NCBI GenBank assembly: GCA_021014325.1 | Contig: CM037473.1 | Location: 6,637,501-6,701,500, forward strand | Reading direction: 5' to 3' | Length of the DNA stretch: 64,000 bases | Source: Plazaster borealis | Taxonomy: Eukaryota > Echinodermata > Asteroidea > Forcipulatida > Labidiasteridae | Shown: positions 46,088 through 56,200 of the stretch, piece after piece | Position numbering within the stretch: the first letter of the stretch is position 1 | How the letters are laid out: the number at the start of each line of letters is the position of its first letter | Notes under the pieces: generated by a model | Told to the model about the DNA's origin: nothing | Seen by the model: the letters and a program-made list of their open reading frames with translations, nothing else | Database searches by the model: none | Made by a program: the position numbers and the translations under genes

Positions 46088-46337
46088 ATTTTTTTTACAC
46101 CGCAGCGAGGGGTTTTGTACTGTAACACTGTCAATTCCGTCTCCAGATAGGAGACTAGGTCTAACCTTAAACCCTAACCCTAACCCTAACCCTAACCCTA
46201 ACCCTAACCCTGACCCTAACCCTAACCCTGACCCTAAACCTAAACCTTTATAGGCATAAATGTTTGTAGTCTCATCTCAAGACAGGAATTGGCAGTATTA
46301 CAGTACAAAACCCCTCGCTGCGGTGTAAAAAAAAACA
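46088..46337. mobile_element. Inverted-repeat element with telomere repeats in its loop
   Basis: The left arm (46088-46157) contains TTTACACCGCAGCGAGGGGT and TTTGTACTGTAACACTG. The right arm (46266-46337) contains CAGTATTACAGTACAAAAC and CCCTCGCTGCGGTGTAAA. The arms pair over about 65-70 bp with few mismatches. Between them, 46160-46248 holds about ten CCCTAA units plus variants (CCCTGA, CCTAAA). The plan is similar to the two smaller elements at 2168 and 3628. Confidence 0.85.
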
Positions 46338-46807
46338 AAATGCACCCGGGACCCGGCCGGCGAGCCACAGCAATGACGTCAAAGCTACTCGAACGCACTG
46401 AGGTCAGACCAGGTCGATTATCAAACGCACCCACAGAAATGGTTTGGTTCTGCTTGAAAACACAGCGCCCTCTTTTGAGAGCCCAGTCCCGTTTTCTTCG
46501 CGTAAAATTTGACATGAACACAAACTTAACTCCATACTTACTAATTGAACGTGATTCAAGAAAAGTATCTCTGGGGTAACATTCATTACTTGTATCAGGT
46601 TTTCGCTAGGAAATCTTGTTTAATGTTTGGTATAATTATAAACTTTAAATGATCGTATACAATTTATTTTAAAAGCTTGGATACAAATTGGGAGCATTTA
46701 TAACCGCATGAGGGCGCTTTCAAAGACTAATTTCCTTGCCTGATGTGTGAGGCATATGTGAACGTATCGCATCGATGTATAAAGCCCAATTCCTCGTGAT
46801 TGTGGCA

Positions 46808-47066
46808 TCAGACGTATGAAGCCACAACCACGCACGTTTACATGGTTGTGGTTGTGAGGGTTCTTCCATGGTGAGAGGGAGGGGAGGGGAGTGTTCATCA
46901 CCCTCACCCTACCCACCCCCACACTTGTCAATCCTATCCCTAAACCCTACCCCTAATCCTAATAACAAATAACAACCACGCAAACGTGCCGTGGTTGTAT
47001 GAAGCCACAACACAGCCGTTGCAATGTGTGTGGTCACTGTGGCAGGGAATTTGGCTTCATACGTCT
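46808..47066. mobile_element. MITE with 15-bp perfect inverted ends
   Basis: CAGACGTATGAAGCC at 46808 and GGCTTCATACGTCTG at the right end are exact inverse complements. Sub-terminal ACAACCACG / CCGTGGTTGT motifs are repeated several times in both directions. A CCCTAAACCC-like stretch lies near 46940. Confidence 0.75.
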
Positions 47067-47619
47067 GTTTCTCCGATGTGTTGTTTTCCTGTATCAATGG
47101 CCAAAAAATAATAATAATGGGAACAATGGAAAAAAAACACAAACATGCCCCAGGCGGTCACAAATACTGCGAATTGATATCATTTCAAACGAAATATTGT
47201 CTGTTTAGGTAGATATTAGGCATAATTAACGTTTGGGTTCAAAATTCGGAAATTAACTTTGTCCGGTAGGCCTATGTTCAATTCTTTACTCTGCTAGCGT
47301 GCAGATAATTTGTCATTGATAATGAACCCTTCAGGTTAAGTAACAGGCAGGCCGACGTCGTTGTCTGTAAAGATATGGTCATCGTTGTTTAGTTTTTGCC
47401 GACGTTTAACATTCTCAAGAGGAGGGAAGTGTGCCTGTGGATTTTGTTTTTCATCAGAAGTGCTTATCAAACATCAGCGTAATAACAAAATAATTCTCTT
47501 TATCCACGATCCAATTATTACACATGTTAAATAAATAATGATTTAGTCCGATAGATAAAACAAGGAAGATAGTGGTGGACGTAGCACTCTAAAGTGAGTG
47601 CTACCACTATTTACCTTAA

Positions 47620-47973
47620 AGGAACGTTACAGAACTGGTAATTAAAATTTTCTTTAAGATCACAGATTTACATAAAACTTACACGGTCTAATGATGATGG
47701 TAGTAGAAAACATCCCTAGAAATATTTCTGTCTGAAATGCCATATTTGATGAGAAATAAATAAAACTAATTTCCGATTGGTCGCTCATGAGCGTTTTATT
47801 CATGCATTGTATAACACATGCAAATGTGTAATCGGTTTTTCACTGTTTTTCTCGTGACCCAGATGGCCGATCGATCTCAAACTTCTACAGGTTTGTTGTC
47901 AGTTTGTGTATATGGTGGATTATATAAAGTGCTGAACTGTTTTGTTAGCAAAAACCAATTCTGTAATGTTCCT
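47620..47973 (+). mobile_element. TTAA-flanked MITE, family 2
   Basis: TTAA lies at 47616 and 47974. Ends are AGGAACGTTACAGAACTGG and CCAATTCTGTAATGTTCCT, among the cleanest pairs in the window. It carries CGCTCATGAGCG and AGATGGCCGATCGATCTC. Confidence 0.9.
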
Positions 47974-48282
47974 TTAACTGTTGAATAACACTTCTTAATT
48001 AACTACTTTCCAGGTAATGTTGTGGTATTCATAGAACAATAAAACATGGAATAAAATACACATGCAATCAATAGTATAAAATAAACATTAATATTAACAC
48101 GCCAAGATTAGTGTGTGGGGGTTTGGGTTGGAGGTTCTTGAATAGTGGCATTGGATGGACACATCAAAGACTTGAATATTAACATAAAACATCTAAGGCA
48201 AATTTCACGAATTTTCCCAGAAATATCGAAATTCATGTGCCCCAAAAACAAAACTTAAAACATGCCCCCCCCCCTCCCTCCT

Positions 48283-49659
48283 CAGCGGCGTAGCCACGGG
48301 GGGGCCTGGGGGGGCACGTGCCCCCCACAAATTTCCAGTGCCCCCCAGGTGCCCCCCCCCCCCATGAAAAAATTGCAATAGTGCCCACACAAAAAGAAAG
48401 TTCAAAGAATGAAAACAAAACATTACGAAACAAAATACATCTGCTATTTGTAGGCCTTCATTTACAATAAAGTAAAACAAACTTTAGTTGTTTTCAAAGC
48501 CAATAATTATTGTTTAACTTACGCTGTGGGGATTGTCGCTATCATCACCGGAAGCGCGCGCGCCCACGTGTTGATCAATGCAATGCAGCGGAATGAAAAC
48601 AGTTGGTGTGCTGCACGCTACGCTGGTAAACGATAACCAACGGTTCACGTGTATAAACATAAGCCGTTGTATTGGTAATTGTGACCAGCGTTGCGCGCTG
48701 CAAACCATTGATTACCGGTATATACGGCCTACGGGTGCACCCCACTAAATATGGAGAAAACAGAGCGTCGAGCTCATGAATATTTTGTAACATTTGAGAG
48801 CCCAACAAAAGGGGTAGAGTGCAAAAATGTTCCCCAATTGTAACCTGGGGTTGTTGACTTCCAACTTGAGGTATTTTTGATGACATAGGCCCTGAAAAAT
48901 GGTCCTATTTGCCGAGAGGTGTAGGGACATTTTTCAAGATTGATGCTCGGACGTTTGGAAAATTACACCGGTGTAGGGGTGTTTTTATTTGGAGGAGAAT
49001 AACTCGACGTGACCGATACCAGGGACTCCCCATATTAAATTGAGCAGAGAATAAAAGTTCACGAGTCAATATATACTTTTCCCTTTACTGTAAAAAGCTG
49101 TGAGACTTTTAAGTATTTTTCGTGTATTTTTGAATATTTAGCCTTTTGCACTGAATGCTATGGAAGTGGAATTAGTGGGGTGCGCCCCTACATGCCGGAG
49201 GGACCAAAAGTTATGCTACGCGCACGCGCAACGATGGTCGTTACCAGCGTAGCACGCAGCATACCATTTATAAATTACGGCGGGCGGCCATATTGCTACC
49301 GGAAGGCGAGGATTCTGAAAAACAGTGAGATTTTAACCGGTTTTTTGAGGAGTGGATTTTCTGGACCCGCGCCGAGCTCACTGTGAGAACAAAAAACACT
49401 AATTTTCGCGAGATCCGGTTTCAAAAGAGGAACTCCAGGTGCATTTAAATGTGAAGGGCAAAAAGTTTCTAATAGGATATTGTACATGGCCCTCTATATG
49501 AGGTTCGTGGAGACGATAGCGGATCAAACCTCATAGTTCTAGGGCTAGGAGTACATGACCCCCACCACCACTGACACACCCATTTTCCCTGGGCCCCCCA
49601 CTTGGAAGCAATGCCCCCCCTGTGTCCCCCCCACCGAAAAATTCCTAGCTACGCCGCTG
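48283..49659. mobile_element. 1.4-kb hAT-type non-autonomous element with exact 8-bp TSD
   Basis: Starts CAGCGGCGTAGCCACGG and ends CCTAGCTACGCCGCTG. TCCCTCCT is duplicated at 48275-48282 and 49660-49667. No transposase frame. The interior holds a second, nested inverted repeat (GGGTGCACCCCACTAAA near 48735 and TTAGTGGGGTGCGCCCC near 49172) related to the element at 29727-31262, plus paired CTACGCTGGTAAACG / CGTTACCAGCGTAG motifs near 48620 and 49237. Confidence 0.9.
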
Positions 49660-50261
49660 TCCCTCCTGGATAGCAATGCCCCTTCTCTGCTCCCCTCCTC
49701 CTCAGTTACAATTTTCGCTCTACTCGATCTTTTCTATCCCATTTCCTCCGTGGCATTACCGCCTAAAACTGTTGCCCTCGTATTTTTTTCTGGACATGAA
49801 CAAGTTGCGGTACGGTAGACTGCAGCAGGGGGACCGGAAACGGGGACTGTTTGGACAGGTTGCTTTCACACTAACTAACAGTTATACCCTTACATTCCTT
49901 GACACAATTGACAACCAATGTTGTGTAGGGAAGCGTCCCTTACCCGCGTGTCCATGCACCCCCCCCCCCCCGCACTCGCCTCCAGGGTTGACCATTTGGC
50001 GAGCACGCATCAACCTAACAACAAACACAAACACAACGTATACGATGACTGGCAATTTCTTGTAGCTGTCGTGGCATGCATGGCCCCTGTGACATAACCA
50101 GTGCGTAATCATTGTACTTTCATCACTGTACTGACGCAGAGTGTGGGGCTTTATCGTCTCTGGCATTTAAAGCAGGTAAGTACTGTACACTATTATGAAT
50201 GTAGATCGAGTTGTTTTTCAGCATGAATCCTGTCTCTTAACGTCTTCGAACACCAAGAGTC

Positions 50262-50345
50262 GTATTCTACCCCCATGGTTCAGCCATGGATATTCCTACC
50301 TCCATGGTTCAGCCATAGAGCAGACCCACCTCTATGGTTAAGCTA
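50262..50345. repeat. Short tandem repeat CCATGGTTCAGCCAT
   Basis: Three units of about 33 bp, each with CC(A/T)CC(T/A)nTGGTT(C/A)AGC. The unit itself is nearly palindromic. Confidence 0.65.
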
Positions 50346-50639
50346 ATCAAAACGAAACAGGCATGGCATATCAACATGATATTTTGATCATGCATTCTGC
50401 TAAAAAGAAAACTGGTAACAGCCATGCCGCAATCAGGGTACATTCCAACTGAACCCCAGATACGCATCAGCGAAGGTTTTTTGTATTTACATGTACAATG
50501 TACATATACTTATAATCTAAACTGGTATTACAGTGCAGACCGGGAATGGGTGGTCCCCTCCGGAGATCATCGCCCACATTGCCCATTTTCAAGCTTGCTT
50601 TTCCCTCCGTGGGATCCCCTGGGTACGGTGTGATCACTC

Positions 50640-51060
50640 AGTTTCGGTCGGTACTTTACTGGTAGACCTACAAGGCCGTTTTGTGTTTTAGTCCACTATT
50701 TTGTTTTCGTCCTTAGTCTGTTTGTTTTTAAGTGTTTACTTAAATTTCTTTATTGAGTACGTGCCTGTGCATTGAGACCTAGCTATTATACAATGTAATA
50801 TTTTGTTCTCGACTCGACCACGGACCTTCTTGGTTCACCTAAATGTATATTATTCTCTGTTTCAGTGCAAATGCATGTCTTTAGGGACCATTGCCTACAA
50901 GCTCTGCTTCTAAAATGGATCCCTCTGCAGTGTCATGTTTATTTTCATCTATAGTTATTTTCATGTACAGTTGTATTCTCTAAACTGATCACTCTTTAGT
51001 GTGTCCTTTTTATTTGTTGATACTGTCGCAAATAAAGAACCTTGAACCTTGTACGCTTCA
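50640..51060 (+). other. Possible LINE 3' untranslated tail
   Basis: AT-rich sequence without a frame, ending TGTCGCAAATAAAGAACC and a tandem CCTTGAACCTTG. An AATAAA followed by a short tandem repeat is the usual look of a non-LTR element end. No coding part remains, so this is weak. Confidence 0.35.
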
Positions 51061-51094
51061 CCTTTTTGCCCTTCACTTTCAGCACCGAACTTAA

Positions 51095-51462
51095 AGGCAT
51101 CGTACACGTTTGGCAATTACTCAAAATATATATTAGCATACAAACTGACTTGCTAACGAGCAACAGAGAGCTGTTGATAGTATAAAACATTGTGAGAAAC
51201 GACTCCCACTAAAGTAACGTAGTTTTTGAGAAAGAGGTAATTTCTCACTAAAATAATAAAAACTTCTTGCAAGAAGTTTTTATTATTCTATCTGAAAGCA
51301 CACAAATTTGTACAACATGGGTGTTTTTTCTTTCATCATTTTCTTGCAACTTCGATGACCAATTGAGCCCAAATTTTCACAGGCTTGTTATTTTATGCAT
51401 ATGTTGGGATACACCAAGTGAGAACACTGGTCTTTGACAATTACCAAACGTGTACGATGCCT
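51095..51462 (-). mobile_element. TTAA-flanked MITE, family 1 (best-preserved ends)
   Basis: TTAA lies at 51091 and 51463. AGGCATCGTACACGTTTGG and CCAAACGTGTACGATGCCT are perfect inverse complements. The centre is CTTCTTGCAAGAAG. Confidence 0.9.
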
Positions 51463-51680
51463 TTAAGTATATGGGACCTATTTTTTTGAAACCATTGTTG
51501 TATCCGACCGAATCTCGGTTTTCGCTGGCCCCAGATACCATGGAGGTATACATTAAACACATTAAGTTGGGAGTATTAAGATGCTAATTGTGGTCATGAA
51601 TAGGTAGCAATCGGATCAAATAGTACAATACCGAAATCCCTGGATCTGGACCATAGAGTTAGACATACCTCAATTTTTTT

Positions 51681-52194
51681 TAGGACTTTTCACACTATGA
51701 ACGTCTGATCCGTGTCGAAATCTACACGGATTCACTCCGTGTCGACTTCGTAAAATTTCAACACGGTTGAAGTCTTCTCCCTTTTCACACTACACAACGC
51801 GACACCCGCCTTTGTGCTATCGCGTGTAGTGTTTCGATCCGTGTTGTGCGCGATCGTTTCACACCTACCACAAACGTCCGGATCTTACACGGGTAAATCA
51901 GAAAATCCCATATTGCATTGCGCGATTTACCGTGGTGACCAGCTAGTAGCTTTACACGGATCGGAGTTAACCCAGAAGCGTTTCACACTACGGCTTTTGA
52001 CACGTTTCAGACTTCTCAACACGGAGTTGGAGCTCTCAAACCTACTACCAAGCAGGGTTAGTTTCGACACGGGGTAAGCGCTCTACACGGTTCAGTGCCG
52101 TGTTGAAATGTTGCAGTGTGAAAAAAGGTTCACTAGTTAACACGTGTCGGACCCGTGTCCAACACGGAGATTTTTCGTAGTGTGAAAAGGCCTT
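51681..52194. mobile_element. 514-bp transposon-like element with repeated TTTCACACTA
   Basis: AGGACTTTTCACACTA at the left and TAGTGTGAAAAGGCCTT at the right are inverted ends. The terminal motif TTTCACACTA recurs inside at about 51785 and 51990, with TTTCACACC at about 51866. Copies of CCGTGTCGA / CAACACGG are scattered through in both directions. No transposase frame; a target duplication is not evident. Confidence 0.75.
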
Positions 52195-53010
52195 ATGATC
52201 TGACATGAAATCCACAGTCCGAAAAGTATAGTGTCATGTTTCAGTCGCCAAACTCGATTGGGCTTCGAGGCGCAGGCCCACACATCTAAAAACGGAACAC
52301 TCCTTGTTGTAGTCTCAGTCATAAATATGACAATACACCTGCTGGTGGTTGATTCGTTCCAGAAATACGTTTAAAAAAAATACACAAAAAACTGGTCAAT
52401 AAATAAATAAATATATAACATTAAAATCCTATCATTCTTTGTTTACCTCGATTATGACACACACTCCCATCTCGGTGAATTTATTATTATTATTTCATGC
52501 TTCCCTTCAAATCATTCCTGCAAAATACATTATTCTTATGAATAATACTATCATTTTTGTTTTCTGCATAAATACCATGTCTTTAAAGAATTCCAAAAGT
52601 GTACTCTATTAAAAATGAACAGTAATGAAGTCACTGTATTCAAATACCCTGTTTTACTTATGACATTGAGTTTCCTCTAAGTGAAATGAAGCTGTTTAAT
52701 ATTCCATCAATATTGGACTCAGAATTGTTTCTATCCTCCATGATTATCCCATGCCCGATATGCGGCTGAGGGAGGAGTCCAGCCCCCTAAATGTACTCTA
52801 ACACACTACCTCCCTCCCGCCGAAAATCCTCGAACGAATTCCGGAGCTTTCACCACGCATGGCGCGCCACATCGAGCATCAGATTAAAATCATGGCTAAC
52901 ACAATACACAGTACTTTAATAATAATAATAATAAAAATGGAATCTTTCAAAGTGCTGGTATCCTCTGCAAAAACAAAAAAGAAAGTAGCATTACATAAGT
53001 AGAAAAAAGA
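52195..53010. other. Non-coding stretch, nothing recognised
   Basis: AT-rich with an (AAT)n run at about 52915-52935. No exon with family resemblance. It lies upstream of GSTT-C, so any GSTT-C promoter or leader exon may be here, but I cannot point to one. Confidence 0.4.
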
Positions 53011-53236
53011 GTTAACAAAAGGCTTCTATGCAGGTAGTTTCAACTGTTCTTGAATAATTATGCCAAGTGAATTTGATGGTTTCACAGTTTCAGGGGGTTC
53101 CAAAGCCTTGTAAAACAATGATCGAATGTTAAAAAATAATAATAAAAAATAAATAAAGATATATATATAAATACTTTTGTTTAAGTTGTAGTGTTTTTGA
53201 GTTCGCATATCTTCGCTCCATCTTCCTCCACTCATC

Positions 53237-56200
53237 ATGGTTCTTACCGTGTACGGTATCGGCGTTTCCCAGCCTTCTCGGAGTGTCAACATCCTCTGCA
53301 AAGTCAACAAACTCACCTACACCGACACAACTGTGGATTTAATGAACGGTGAGAATTAGTTCAAATCTCGTGTGGTCAACCATTAATACATGTTGTAACA
53401 AACCTGTGAAAGTTTGGGCCTAATCCGTTGTGTGAGTCAGGAGAAAATAGTGAAAAAACATTTTCAGAAAGTAAACACAATTGTCCCTAATTTGGGTTGT
53501 AACAACCAAAATCAGCTGTTATGTTCTTTTACATGTAGGTATTCAGATACAGTTTGTCTCGAATATGACTTATTTCAGAGGGATATATTTCACAGAAAAA
53601 TGGTTCTGGTCTGGTATGAGCTTCATATTCAGTAAGCTTTCAGACTATAAAAGTTAAACAATTATGTTTTTATCCTCACCAATCCTGTATAATACCTTTA
53701 ACCCTTTCTCAACCCCCCCCCCCCACTCCCTCCTCCCATACTTCGGTTTACCTTTCTCCTTATTTAATGACGATTAACAATCCTTAAGTCTATCTTTAAA
53801 TGCTTCTAATTCGTCGGTTTTGTTTACAGGTGAACACAAGAAAGAGCCTTATTTGAAGATTAACCCTATGGGACAGGTGCCAGCTATAACTGACGATGAC
53901 TTCTGTCTCGCAGAGTGGTAGGTCAACGAGAATATTGCTGTACATAAATTAAACACAAAATAAAAAATTAAAAGTTACCTTGTATCATAAATTGACAGAA
54001 TATTCATGGGCTACACAAACAAATAATAATAATAAACGTCAACTTCGTGGTGGGAAACAATTTGAAAATTGCTGTTTGCAGGAATACACCATGTAGGCCT
54101 ATATTTCTCTCCAATGAGTTGTACATGGGGTGTATGATCTCGACGTTTCGACCCGTGAGCTCTGATTGTCTTCAGGAGAAAAAGCTTACAATCTTTTCCA
54201 CCCTTTCAAACTTTCAAAAAATCAACTATCTTATTTAAATAACACGGGTTTGTTTTCTTCGTGGGTTTTTGGTTTAAGACTGAGGTTAATCAATGCTAGT
54301 TTTCCAAAACCCATATATTCAGAATTGTTTTCTCACTCATCAACACAGTGGCACCATCATGAAGTACATCGCTTTGAAGTACAAGGTGGCCGACAACTGG
54401 TACCCGGCGGGAGACTTCGTTGCTCAGGCTCGTATCAACGAGTACATTGACTGGCAACACACCGGTTTAAGAAAGGACGGTGTGGACATCTTCGTCGGAA
54501 CGGTAAGTGCATATAAATATAGTCCTACATAAGACTCACCTGTTCTCCAACTTGCAGCTGGTTGTCCCCATTACTTTTGTCTTCTCTTTCTCCCGTTTAA
54601 GCGCCTTGCATCCTTTGGTAATTTGGCTCTATATAAATCCAGTTGTTATTGTTATTCAGTATATTGGAGGGGGTTTTTTGATAACAGTATCAGTCAACTG
54701 CTATACGTTTGATGTACTCTGCAATGAAGTTTCAATGGGGTACCCCCTACAACCACACACAACCTATCGAAATCCAGCTGCATGTTCTGTTTTGATTCTG
54801 TTGGACTGAGGATTGCACATGGAGTTGGGTTTACATGTACACGAGTTACCATATTGGATTTTGTTAGAGTATAGGAATGTCGTAGTAAATACCATACCTA
54901 ATAATATGTGGCAGAGGGAGTCTCCCTCAATACTCCTCTACACTCTAAAAAAAAAAACCTCCCGGGTGAGAATTGACCCGATCCGGGTCCCGTGGGGCCT
55001 GACCCATTTCTGGGTCAGTATGACCCGGAATCTATTTCAAAAAATGACACAGAAATGGGTCAAACTGATGTCAAGATCTCATTTTATGACCAGTTTTCGG
55101 GTCATACTGATTCAGAAAAGAGTCCGGCCCCACGGGACCCAGATCCGATCTGGGTCAATAGACCTTTCTTTTGACACGTCACACCCGAGTTTTTGCCAAC
55201 CGAGGTTGGAAAACTATGGGAAGCCATAAATGCAAAGCATAAGCAGATAGCCACAGTTTGTAATAATGTTACACAAATATTCAAAAATAATGTTGAATTT
55301 GTTGAAAACAAAGCAACCAATCATGGTATGTATTTTGGTTGATTGGAAGTTAACAGAAATGTTGAATTTGGACACAACATTTGTTAACACGATTGAATGT
55401 TTTGCTAACATTCGGCCGTCCATGCCAACCAGCGCGGTTTGTTTATCAACAAAAGAAAGGTCTATTCTTACCCAGGAATGTAAAGAAATCCTGAGATTCC
55501 AAGAATACAATAAAGACACAGTAGTGGGGAGGGGGAGATACACCTTGTCACATATCAAGAACCAAATGAGTAAATCACTGGAAGGAGATAATGACAATTT
55601 GATAACTACAATGACTGGCTATTCATTTTATCCAAAGATATTCACCCCGATGAGCGGAAAGCCAATCGATGAGGAAAAGCTGGCTAAAGATTATGAGAAG
55701 TTTGACACGACTCTTGGAATAGTGGAGAAGAAATTTCTTGGGGATAAGCAGTTCCTTTGCGCTGACAAGATCAGCATCGCGGACATTATGGCTATCTCGG
55801 AGGTGAGTGAGATTTAAACCTTTCTCTTCGTCTTCTTTTGTATTATGAGCTCTGGATCAGGGGATGAACATCGTAGTTAAATTTGTAAATTGGTCACTTC
55901 ATTTGACGGTGTCCTGGTCGAGGTCTGGGAGTCCATGGCCAAGTTCGCGCAAGGTCCAATGGTTAAAGGTATCGTACACGTTTGGTAATGACTCAAAACA
56001 AATATTAGCATAAAAACTTACTTGGTAACAAGCAACGGAGAGCTGTTGATAGTATAAAACATTGTAGGAAACTACTCCCTCTGAAGTAACGTAGTTTTTG
56101 AGAAAGAGGTAATTTCTCACTAAAATAATAAAAACTTCTTGCAAGAAGTTTTTATTCCTTTATCTGAAAGCACACAAATTTGTACAACAAGGGTGTTTTT

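Noticed and set aside
46053..46253. Asn-Pro repeat ORF
   Set aside because: Translation of the CCCTAA telomere-like array.
48205..48480. 91-codon minus-strand ORF near poly-G/C runs
   Set aside because: It crosses the end of a hAT-type element and homopolymer runs; the reading is an artefact.
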